A DNA stretch of 64,000 bases from UBA2334 sp964396895 (GTDB taxonomy: Bacteria > Pseudomonadota > Gammaproteobacteria > Burkholderiales > Burkholderiaceae_C): positions 1 through 64,000 of the forward strand of contig CAYNGJ010000010.1 in the NCBI GenBank assembly GCA_964396895.1. The letters run 5' to 3'. This document shows positions 1 to 7,300 of this stretch, in pieces; the stretch's first letter is position 1; each line of letters opens with the position of its first letter. Under the pieces are notes generated by a model. It had not been told where the DNA came from and did not search any database. It saw nothing but the letters and a program-made list of their open reading frames with translations. Position numbers and translations under genes: made by a program.

Positions 1-276
1 AGACCTTGACGGCGAGAACGGTGTGCAAGGATGAAGGGATCAGCAAGCCAGCCCCACCACACCTGCAGGCGTGAAACAGGCAAGCGAAGCGCGCAGGCCG
101 GGACGGCCGGAGGCGTCAGGTATCGGAGCCGAATGGCCGCGACCCGGCACGGCGCGCGGGGCGCAGCCCGCAGAGCCCGACGGCGGCACGCCGGGACGCT
201 ATATCACAATCGGCACTCTTCATCTGCTGCACCAACAGCACCGAAGACAAGTCACCCAGATCCATTTGCGTGCCCC
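1..276. other. GC-rich stretch at window edge, no gene supported
   Basis: The stretch is GC-rich with several short inverted motifs, for example around 95-115 and 150-200. The open frame of the following gene extends back to position 31, but its codons here are low-complexity Arg/Ala/Gly text of the kind that any GC-rich spacer gives. I see no promoter, RNA gene or recognisable protein. It may be the tail of an element that begins before the window. Confidence 0.3.
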
Positions 277-1497
277 ATGACCACCGCCGCCAGAGCCGAA
301 ATCACCGCCTGGGCCTTTCGCACCCGGTTCCGCCGAGGCGCGTTTGGCTGGAAAGGCACTCAACTGGCCACAGGCCGCATCAACGAAGCTCTGACCGAGA
401 TCCGTGCCGTTGCCCGCCACGACACCGCCTGTGCCGCCGAAGGTGCCGTGCTGCTGCTTGAGAAGCTTTCGCCTGCCCTGTGCCAGATCGACAGCTCATC
501 GGGCGCCCTGGGCAATGCAACTTACGCTGCGATCCAGGAACTGGCGCCCCTGATCAGCCAAGCACCCGTGAGCACCAAGGTGCGCCAGAAATGGCTCGAC
601 CGCCTGTTTGATGCCATTCAGGAAGATGACCCTCCCTATATCGAGTCCCTCGGTGATTACTGGGGCGATCTGTGCGCTACAAAAGAACTCGCCTCCGCCT
701 GGGCCGACCAGCTCCTGCCGACCCTGAAGAACGTCTTGCGAGAGCGCAAGCGCGGCACCTACGCCTTCTTCTCCAGCACCACCCTCTGCTACAGCGCCCT
801 GTTCAAGGCCAACCGCCACGATCAGATCCTGGAACTGCTGGCCATGGATCCCCGACCGATCTGGCCCTACCTGGTCTGGGGCGCCAAAGTGTTGGCGACC
901 CGCGGCCAGATCGATGAAGCCATCGCCTACCTGCGTGAACGCGCAGGGAGTACCACCAGCGAAACTTCCATCGCCCGCTTTGCTGAAGAAGAACTGCTCA
1001 AAGCCGGTCGCCGCGCCGAAGCGTTCAACCAGTACGCGCTGCTCGCCAATCAGGCCAACACCCACATCGCCACCTTCCGGGCCGTCGCCAAGAAGTACCC
1101 CGAGCTGGCCAAAGACAACTTGCTGAACCACCTGATCGCATCCACACCCGGTGAGCCGGGCAAGTGGTTCGCCACCGCTAAGACCCTGAAGCTGTACGAG
1201 CAGGCGACCCGCCTGGCTTGGGCTTCCCCGTGCGACCCCAAGACCCTGAACCGCGCCGCACGCGACCACCTCAAGACCCAGCCAGACTTCGCGATGCAAT
1301 GTGCGCTCGCCTCTTTGCACTGGATGTCGATGGGCCACGGTTTCGAACTGACCGGCCTGGACGTGCTGGAGGCCCACCGATTCGCCATCGAGGCCGCAGC
1401 GGTGACTCAACAAGCCCGAACGTCCATCGAACAAGTGCTCGCATCCGATGGACCCATGGTTGCCTGGATGCAACGATCGCTGGGTACCGTGCGGTAG
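277..1497 (+). CDS. Unrecognised helical protein (406 aa)
   Basis: The protein is rich in Ala and Leu with spaced helices and reads like an all-alpha repeat (TPR-like) scaffold, with phrases such as RGQIDEAIAYLRERAG and GRRAEAFNQYALLANQ that resemble TPR helix pairs. It has no signal peptide, membrane segment or catalytic motif that I recognise. I chose the ATG at 277 because the open frame upstream of it is low-complexity; no clear ribosome binding site supports it, so the start is uncertain. It faces away from the minus-strand genes to its right and has no neighbour to suggest a role. A relation to DUF6880-type proteins is possible but is only a memory-based guess. The function is unknown. 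Confidence 0.65.
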   Translation: MTTAARAEITAWAFRTRFRRGAFGWKGTQLATGRINEALTEIRAVARHDTACAAEGAVLLLEKLSPALCQIDSSSGALGNATYAAIQELAPLISQAPVSTKVRQKWLDRLFDAIQEDDPPYIESLGDYWGDLCATKELASAWADQLLPTLKNVLRERKRGTYAFFSSTTLCYSALFKANRHDQILELLAMDPRPIWPYLVWGAKVLATRGQIDEAIAYLRERAGSTTSETSIARFAEEELLKAGRRAEAFNQYALLANQANTHIATFRAVAKKYPELAKDNLLNHLIASTPGEPGKWFATAKTLKLYEQATRLAWASPCDPKTLNRAARDHLKTQPDFAMQCALASLHWMSMGHGFELTGLDVLEAHRFAIEAAAVTQQARTSIEQVLASDGPMVAWMQRSLGTVR

Positions 1498-2091
1498 CCT
1501 GCTCAGCAAGGGACGGTTGGCTTCCCATCAAGTAGCTTTCCAAGCAGGTGAGCGTTTCCACCCGAGCGGGAACACTCGCCATTTCACTACCATTGACTGT
1601 TCAAGGCTGACTGCGGCCGGTCAGTTTTTTGGGTCCCGATCACAGCCGCTGCCGGAACATGCCATTCCTCGTCTGCCGAGAGACTGACCGTTGCACCTCC
1701 AGCAGCGGCCACTCAACGGCGGTGAGCCACACTAAGGGGCCGTGCGACTGCTACCCCCGAGGCGACCGACTCTTCGGGGCCCGTTGCTGCCCTTCGTCGA
1801 GCGTAGTTGAACGTCGATAGTGCAGCGTTTGCAGTCAGCCACGTCCTCGAATTCAGCGGCCGAAAGCCGCCGTTCAGCGTTGACGCTCAGAGGACGCCGA
1901 ATTCCTCGCTGGCGCGACCAGTTGGTCATCAGATTCAAGAAGCAGGAAACGTGCTCCTTGGTCTGCCCAGCCCAACGAGTAGAGTGTCGGTCGCTCCCCG
2001 TCAGCAGCCGTGGCCAAGCACCCAGAGGGGGTGCTCTTGGCGGCCCGGGCCGACCAGTTCATCACCGAGACATGGGCAGCCGAGACGGCGG
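1498..2091. other. 594-bp spacer without a convincing gene
   Basis: No frame here combines a plausible start, natural composition and useful length. The segment from about 1600 to 1900 is GC-rich with many short repeated words (gttcaag, ggccg, cggcggt, gccgaaagccgccgttcagcg). It resembles the interspersed non-coding spacer elements often seen in accessory regions of Burkholderiales; this comparison is from memory and not tested. A GCCCAAC box at 1970-1976 has no matching partner, so I do not call an attC site here. Confidence 0.35.
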
Positions 2092-2355
2092 TTACGTGCC
2101 TTCGCCAACGCTCTGAGGGCCTTCGAAATTCATATTGCGCATGTGGTAGGTCGTGTTTGCCTGCAATCGCGCAGACTCGTCGATGCTGAGCAAGTCGATT
2201 CGACCGTTTGGCAGGTAGCGGACCGCCAGCAAGCTGTCCACGCCACCGACCTCCCGCGAAAAAAACATCTTCCCTTGCTTCAAGATTTCGCCCATATAGG
2301 CCATGCGTTCTTCGAACTCGGCCCTGGTGGAGGGCGTGTCGTATGTCGACATCAT
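2092..2355 (-). CDS. Small conserved-looking protein downstream of STAND gene (87 aa)
   Basis: This is a short acidic, soluble protein with no signal peptide or membrane segment. The middle (SLLAVRYLPNGRIDLLSIDESARLQANT) has the look of a folded beta-rich domain. It starts at tandem ATGs (2353-2355 and 2350-2352), preceded by AAAGG at suitable distance. The stop of the upstream frame (2369-2371) lies only 13 bp before the start, so the two were probably co-transcribed. If the upstream frame is the true end of the giant STAND protein, this is the third gene of that operon. I do not recognise the family; an accessory or regulatory subunit of the putative defence system is inference only. Confidence 0.6.
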   Translation of the reverse strand: MMSTYDTPSTRAEFEERMAYMGEILKQGKMFFSREVGGVDSLLAVRYLPNGRIDLLSIDESARLQANTTYHMRNMNFEGPQSVGEGT

Positions 2356-2368
2356 TGCTTGAACCTTT

Positions 2369-2667
2369 CTACGGCTTGCTGAGATTCGCCCGAAGGACTC
2401 CGTTGACCCGTAGTGTCCAACCTAGGCGCCAACCACTGGGCAGTTTTAGGGCACCTCGTCGAATAGCTAACAGGGCGGCTTCATAGCGACGACTCGACCC
2501 GAAACTCTCCACAGTGCTGCCGTCTCTCCAATGGTAGCGAACGATGTCTGCAGATGACACGCCAGCCAGATGTAGGAATCGGGGCGTTGGAATGGCGGGG
2601 GTGACTGCCCCGAAATGGGCGGCAGTGACTCTCGCACGCCCGCTAACCGTGATGGGAACGCCCCCCG
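2369..2667 (-). pseudogene. Displaced C-terminal part of the protease-STAND gene
   Basis: An open minus-strand frame of about 99 codons runs from the edge of the IS3-family element to a TAG at 2369-2371. It has natural composition (FLHLAGVSSADIVRYHW, ALKLPSGWRLGWTLRVNG) but no start of its own outside the IS. Removing the IS (2668-4311) plus one copy of the shared CG dinucleotide at its edges joins this frame directly to the giant protein after its residue Ala1868. The simplest reading is that both were one gene of roughly 1,967 codons, split by the IS near its 3' end. The alternative frame, ending near 2467, is noted in the rejected list. The assignment is inference from frame continuity and position. 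Confidence 0.55.
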
Positions 2668-2693
2668 TGCCAATATGACATGCTGCACCTGGC
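2668..2693 (+). repeat. Left terminal inverted repeat of the IS3-family element
   Basis: Imperfect match to the reverse complement of 4287-4311, with the shared core TGCTGCA at 2681-2687 and TG at the tip. It is inferred from the pairing of the two ends, not from a known IS sequence. Confidence 0.55.
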
Positions 2694-2723
2694 TCCGAGA
2701 AATCAGTGAGCAACGAGGTAGTT

Positions 2724-3239
2724 ATGTCCAAGATCCATCAACCGAAGGTTTCCGTGCACGCAGTGCAGTCTCTTGCCGATTCAGGTGCATCGCAAGGAGC
2801 CCGTAGGGCGACTGAAGATGCGCCTGAATCGGTGTCGCCCTCGTCGGTGACACCGGCCCTCAGTTCCGAGGTCGTGCCGCACGCACGCCGGCGCAGTTTT
2901 TCCAACGCCACCAAACGCCGCATTCTGGAGGCTGTGGACCGATGCACCCAACCCGGCGAAGTCGGTGCTTTGCTGCGTCGTGAAGGAGTCTATTCCTCCT
3001 CCCTGAGCACTTGGCGCCGTCAGCGTGAGGCAACAGACCTCGCGGCACTGGCCCCGCGAAAGCGAGGCCCCAAGGCCGATCCCGGCCGGGCCGACTCCGT
3101 GCTGATCGCCCAGTTGACCCGGGACAATCAACGCCTGCAGGTCAGCCTGGACAAGGCCAACCTGGTCATCGAGGTCCAAAAAAAACTTGCAGTTCTGTTG
3201 GGCTTGGCTACGGCCGAGGACAAGCCCGGCAACACCTGA
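2724..3239 (+). CDS. IS3-family transposase OrfA (helix-turn-helix)
   Basis: OrfA is the DNA-binding half of the IS3 transposase, about 171 aa. The region RRRSFSNATKRRILEAVDRC followed by GEVGALLRREGVYSSSLSTWRRQR is the expected helix-turn-helix, and the C-terminal heptad-like segment (LTRDNQRLQVSLDKANLVIEVQKKL) is the leucine-zipper-like multimerisation helix. The ATG at 2724 follows GAGG at good spacing; a GTG at 2706 is also in frame. The end overlaps orfB by ATGA, and an A8 run at 3178-3185 near the end of the gene can shift ribosomes into the orfB frame. Confidence 0.88.
   Translation: MSKIHQPKVSVHAVQSLADSGASQGARRATEDAPESVSPSSVTPALSSEVVPHARRRSFSNATKRRILEAVDRCTQPGEVGALLRREGVYSSSLSTWRRQREATDLAALAPRKRGPKADPGRADSVLIAQLTRDNQRLQVSLDKANLVIEVQKKLAVLLGLATAEDKPGNT
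3178..3227 (+). promoter_or_regulatory. Probable programmed -1 frameshift signal in IS3 element
   Basis: A run of eight A residues at 3178-3185 is followed 14 bases later by a stem of GGGCTTG (3200-3206) pairing with CAAGCCC (3221-3227). The -1 frame from the A-run stays open to the orfB ATG and beyond, so slippage gives an OrfAB fusion. IS3-family elements usually make their active transposase this way. The spacing to the stem is longer than the usual 5-9 bases, so the hairpin's role is less sure than that of the A-run. Confidence 0.65.
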
Positions 3240-4282
3240 TGACCAGCGTGCAAGAACTCATGCCAACCCATGGTGTCGTGGCAGCGTGCCAGGTCCTGGG
3301 TCTGCCGCGCGGTGCGCCTGCGCGGCACCGCGCCAGCCAGCGCCGTGCGGCCTTTGTGGGGCCCAGGTTGGCGCGGCGCATGCGCCCGCCGCCGCCGATG
3401 GCCTTGGATGCCCTGGAGAACCAGGCGCTGCTCGATACGCTCAATAGCGAACGCTTTGTGGACACCGCGCCGGCGGCCGTGCACGCCACGCTGCTCGACG
3501 AGGGCCGCTATCTTGGCTCGGTGCGCACCATGTACCGGTTGCTCGCGCGCACCGGCGGCTCGCGCGAGCGGCGCAACCAACTCGTTCACCCGGCCTACAT
3601 CAAGCCCGAACTGCTGGCCGTCGCTCCCAACCAGGTCTGGTCCTGGGACATCACCAAGCTTCGCGGACCGATCAAGTGGACGTGCTTCCACCTGTACGTG
3701 ATCCTGGATATCTTCAGCCGCTATGTCGTGGGTTGGTTGATCGCCGAGCGTGAGAACTCGGATCTGGCCGAGCAACTGATCGCCGATACCGTGGGCCGGC
3801 ACAACGTCGAGCGCGGCATGCTCACCCTGCACGCCGACCGCGGCACCAGCATGCGCTCCAAACCGGTGGCCGCCTTGCTGGTCGACCTGGACGTGTCCAA
3901 GAGTCACAGCCGTCCCTACGTGTCCGACGACAACCCGTTCAGCGAGGCCCAATTCAAGACCCTGAAATACCGCCCCGACTTCCCGGCGCGCTTCGGTTGT
4001 CTGGCCGATGCACGCGCTTTCTGTCAGCAGTTCTTCGCCTGGTACAACGACCAGCACCAACATTCTGGCATCGGCTACATGACCCCCCACAGCATCCACT
4101 ACGGTACGGCACAGGCTATCCATGCCACTCGCCAAGCCACCCTCGATAAAGCCTTTGTGGCACACCCCAACCGCTTCAAGGGCAAGCAGCCGCACCCCCA
4201 TCACCTTCCGACCGAGGTATGGATCAACCCACCGAAGGATTCAAACAACCTCAATACCCATCAGCCCCACACACTAAATTAG
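3239..4282 (+). CDS. IS3-family transposase OrfB (DDE integrase core)
   Basis: OrfB is the catalytic half of the transposase, 347 aa, an rve-type RNase H fold. The DDE residues are visible: Asp in WSWDITKLRG, Asp in LHADRGTSM and Glu in NPFSEAQFKTLKYRP, with the typical Gly/Pro context of the IS3 family. The HTH_21-like region (LLDEGRYLGSVRTMYRLLARTG) precedes the core. The first 40 residues are unusually basic and Ala-rich. The ATG overlaps the orfA stop, so the protein can be made alone by coupling or as an OrfAB fusion by -1 frameshift. The frame appears intact, so the element may still be active. Confidence 0.92.
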   Translation: MTSVQELMPTHGVVAACQVLGLPRGAPARHRASQRRAAFVGPRLARRMRPPPPMALDALENQALLDTLNSERFVDTAPAAVHATLLDEGRYLGSVRTMYRLLARTGGSRERRNQLVHPAYIKPELLAVAPNQVWSWDITKLRGPIKWTCFHLYVILDIFSRYVVGWLIAERENSDLAEQLIADTVGRHNVERGMLTLHADRGTSMRSKPVAALLVDLDVSKSHSRPYVSDDNPFSEAQFKTLKYRPDFPARFGCLADARAFCQQFFAWYNDQHQHSGIGYMTPHSIHYGTAQAIHATRQATLDKAFVAHPNRFKGKQPHPHHLPTEVWINPPKDSNNLNTHQPHTLN

Positions 4283-4286
4283 TTCC

Positions 4287-4311
4287 GTCACCTGCAGCAA
4301 AGTCATTGACA
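4287..4311 (-). repeat. Right terminal inverted repeat of the IS3-family element
   Basis: Read on the minus strand from 4311 it begins TGTCAATGACTTTGCTGCAG and pairs imperfectly with the left end. Its first nine bases are also the last two codons and the TGA stop (4303-4305) of the minus-strand STAND gene. Confidence 0.55.
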
Positions 4312-7300
4312 CGCTCCGACGTCGGGACCTGGTCTTGGCAGCTCAGTGGACGAAAATGAATAGGCACTGTGTTGTTGGCCCTGCGGCTGCCCAGGTGGAA
4401 TGAGATGAGCGGCTAGCTCGACCTGAACTGGCTTGCCTCTCACGGCCAAGAAGCATTGCAGGTCGAGGTAAATGAGGTCGCCACTGGATGGCTTGTAACT
4501 TCGTTCGCTTCCTCCTTCTACCGAAGCGACAAGGCTCGCCAGCAGCGTCCTGCCGTTCTCAGGTTCCTGGAGACTTTCGGGGTTGTAGGTTCTCAGGGCC
4601 GCTTCAACCTTGATGAGCCTGCTGGCAGGCATCGGATAGAACAGGGCGGTATTCAGGCAATACCGAATCGTTGCGGCCCAACGCCCCAACGACAGTTCGG
4701 CATTCTCTCGGCCGCCTGTTGCAACCAGCCTTTCGAGTTCTCCCGCAGTCTCGACGGCCAGAGACGCGCAGCTCTGGGCCATGTTGTCGGCAAATGCCTT
4801 CACTGCGCCATCTGTGAATACCTTCAGGTCGGCTAGGTTCTGCCAAAGTCTGGAGAGCGTGTGCGGCACATAGCTCGGAGGGCGGCTCTCCTCGGCTGGG
4901 CTGACGCTCGGGCAGTTCTCGGGGAACTTCGACTGAAGTGCCCGGAGCGCTTCGCTGGCTGAGTGCTCGCCACGCTTGCTGGCCCGCTCTGCAATTCGCA
5001 TCAATATCGCGAGCCTACTCACATGGCTACAACTCTCGACAACCATTGGCAGGTCGATATGCGGCCAAATCCGCTGCCAAAGGCCAACGGGGTCTTCACG
5101 AGAGACGATGTCCAAGGAAGCTGCCGAGATGTCCGCGCGGTTTCTCTTGTCCATGGAGACGGCGAGTCGCACGAGGTCGGCGAGCCAGGTGTCGCTCGTC
5201 CGTGCTAGCCACAGCACCATCGAAGCAGCGCTGTCCCGGCGCTCCCAGGCTGGATGGTCCAAGGCCCAAAGGAGAAGCTCGAGCAGCGCTTGAGACGCCG
5301 CACCAGGTGCCGACTCGCCGATATACAAGAAGGGCTCGTGCGATGCCTCACCGACGATTTGCCGGATATGGTCAATCGCAACTTCCAGCAAGGCTGCTTG
5401 CTGTGCCGCTTCCAGCTTCGTGCCGAATAGGGAAACAAGGTGGGATGCGATAGCCCAGCGCTGAACGTGACGTTCTTCAAGAATGAGGGGGCCGTACAAG
5501 CGGACGACTTCATCGGCACTCTGAACTTGTTCGACGACAAGTCGTTCCGCAGCGCTTACGGAGTGGTTGTCGGTCCATACCGACCATCCTCCCGCCTGAA
5601 GAGCGCGTAGGGCGGCTATACATGACTTGGTTGCTTCCGCGTAATTCCTTCGACCGAGCAGTCTCTGCGCAGTCGCCAACTGCATGGTAGCGTCCCTGAC
5701 TGACGCTTGCTTGCCGAATGTTCCCGGCAGATAGAGCTTGTCGATGTCACTATCAGTAGCACCGTCAGCCTCTCCTTCGCTATCGTCCTCTTGGCCGGTG
5801 CCGACGGTGTGTTCGATGTCGGGCGTAGCTTCGGTCTCTGGCTGTGCAGGCGCAACGGGAATCTCGTCGTCTCCCGTCTCTTCGCGCCGAAGCCCCAAGC
5901 TGGAGGTCAACTTATTGACCTGATAGTCCTCCAGGGTTGCTCGGGCTTCAGCCCGGAGCACCTGGAAATCTGACCGCAGCTCGACCGGGAGGCCTTCTAC
6001 AAGGGGGCCGAGGACCAGCAATGCTCTTTCGGTGTTCAACGAGTCAGCAATCGTGCGGACTCGCGCCTTCGCCCACGCCAGCGTATCGCCCGCCGCGCTC
6101 TGTTCGGCAATGATTGAGGCGTATTCCCGCCCCCATTGGGCCATATGCCGAGGGTCACCGTGTTGGTAGACCTCAAGAAGCGCCCAGCGTAGACGCCAGT
6201 CAGCCTGCCCGCGGGAATGCTGCAACAGTTGAAGCAAAGCTGCCTGCTCCTCCAATGCGGCGCCAGGGAATCGCATTCCTGCAAGCGCGGAGATACGGTC
6301 GAGGTTGCCCTCAGTCGCTTGCGCATACAGCTGTTCAGTCGTGCCGCAGGCTTGATGCTGGAAGTACTGAACCGCATCCACAAAGAGCGAACGTCGACAC
6401 AGCTCGCCGATAAAGGTCCCCTTATCGGCACGTACGAATCGTTGAAACGTCATCTCACCGCTGGCACGCTCAAGTAGACCAGCGATGCTGGCAAGAGAGG
6501 GTGCCGCGACTGGTGACGCTGCGGGCAGCGCCTCCAGCGTACTGCTCATCATGGACAACTGGTCTTCCTTGTACCAACTCGGCCCCATGGAGCAGGACAG
6601 CACCATTTGGTAGGTCTTGAACGCCTCCTCCGTGCCGTCCAGCCGTGCGAGTAGTGGAACGATTCTCAGCAATTCAGGGACGACTTCAAGTCTGTTCTGA
6701 ACGTTCTTCGCGACATAGTCGCGCCAGCGCAAGACGAGCACGAATGCCTTATCGGCATGAGGGCCCCGTGGCGCCTTCTTGACCAGCGGCGTGAGCACCT
6801 CTTGAAGTGATTGCCGAAAGCCCTCGTTGTAGAGGCCGAGCTGCACGTCGAACGAAATATCGATTGCGTCGAGAAGAATCGTCGCTTTCGATGGATAGCA
6901 GTCGAGAAGCAACTTAGCAAGGCGCCCGTACAGCAACGGAACAATGCCTTCAGGAATGGCGTAGCTTGCCTCCCAGCGCACGCGGGAGTCGAGTCCAAAG
7001 GAGAAGCAGGGCAGAAGGTCGGCGACCATGAAGGACAACACATCTTCAAGAGAGCCTTGGTCCTTTGCAGCGAATGCCTTTCGTGCCTTGCCATCGCACC
7101 AGGCCACAGCGCGCGCCAACGACTCCAGAGCCGCCTCCCAATCGTACGGAGACGGCTCCTCCACCTGAGGCCGCTCATGGCGCTCCTCTAAGAAGAAGGT
7201 GGCGCGCAAGCGCGTCATCGCTTCGTCGAACAGCGTGCCTTCCGCGCTCGCACGGTTCTTCGCATAGAAGGGCAATCGTCCGTCGCCGAAGTCGATGCCG

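Larger units (their letters stand above)
2668..4311 (+). mobile_element. IS3-family insertion sequence, about 1.64 kb
   Basis: The element carries the two-gene transposase layout of the IS3 family, orfA (2724-3239) and orfB (3239-4282). Imperfect terminal inverted repeats can be aligned: the left end from 2668 (TGCCAATATGACATGCTGCA) and the right end read inward from 4311 (TGTCAATGACTTTGCTGCAG), which share TG tips, CAAT, GAC and TGCTGCA with a 2-base gap. No convincing target duplication is visible; only CG is common to both flanks (2666-2667 and 4312-4313). The element sits inside the minus-strand STAND gene and supplies its present last two codons and stop. Subgroup is not assigned. Confidence 0.75.

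Noticed and set aside
496..1509. Minus-strand open frame opposite the 406-aa gene
   Set aside because: Gly/Val-rich antisense-type composition and no good start; the plus-strand frame has more natural composition, although neither is recognised.
1966..2094. attC site between the small operon gene and 1970
   Set aside because: The minus strand has GTTGGGC at 1976-1970 but the other end (GTAACC after the stop) does not pair with it.
2467..2688. Alternative reading of the STAND C-terminus in the frame ending near 2467 (SYIWLACHLQTSFATIG)
   Set aside because: It also joins in frame if no target bases were duplicated, but it ends about 110 bp before the next gene, while the frame ending at 2369 leaves a normal 13-bp operon gap and extends further. 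Not fully excluded.
2663..4316. Target-site duplication of the IS3-family element
   Set aside because: Flanks ccccg and cgctc do not match as a 3-5 bp duplication; only CG is shared, which is expected by chance about once in 16.
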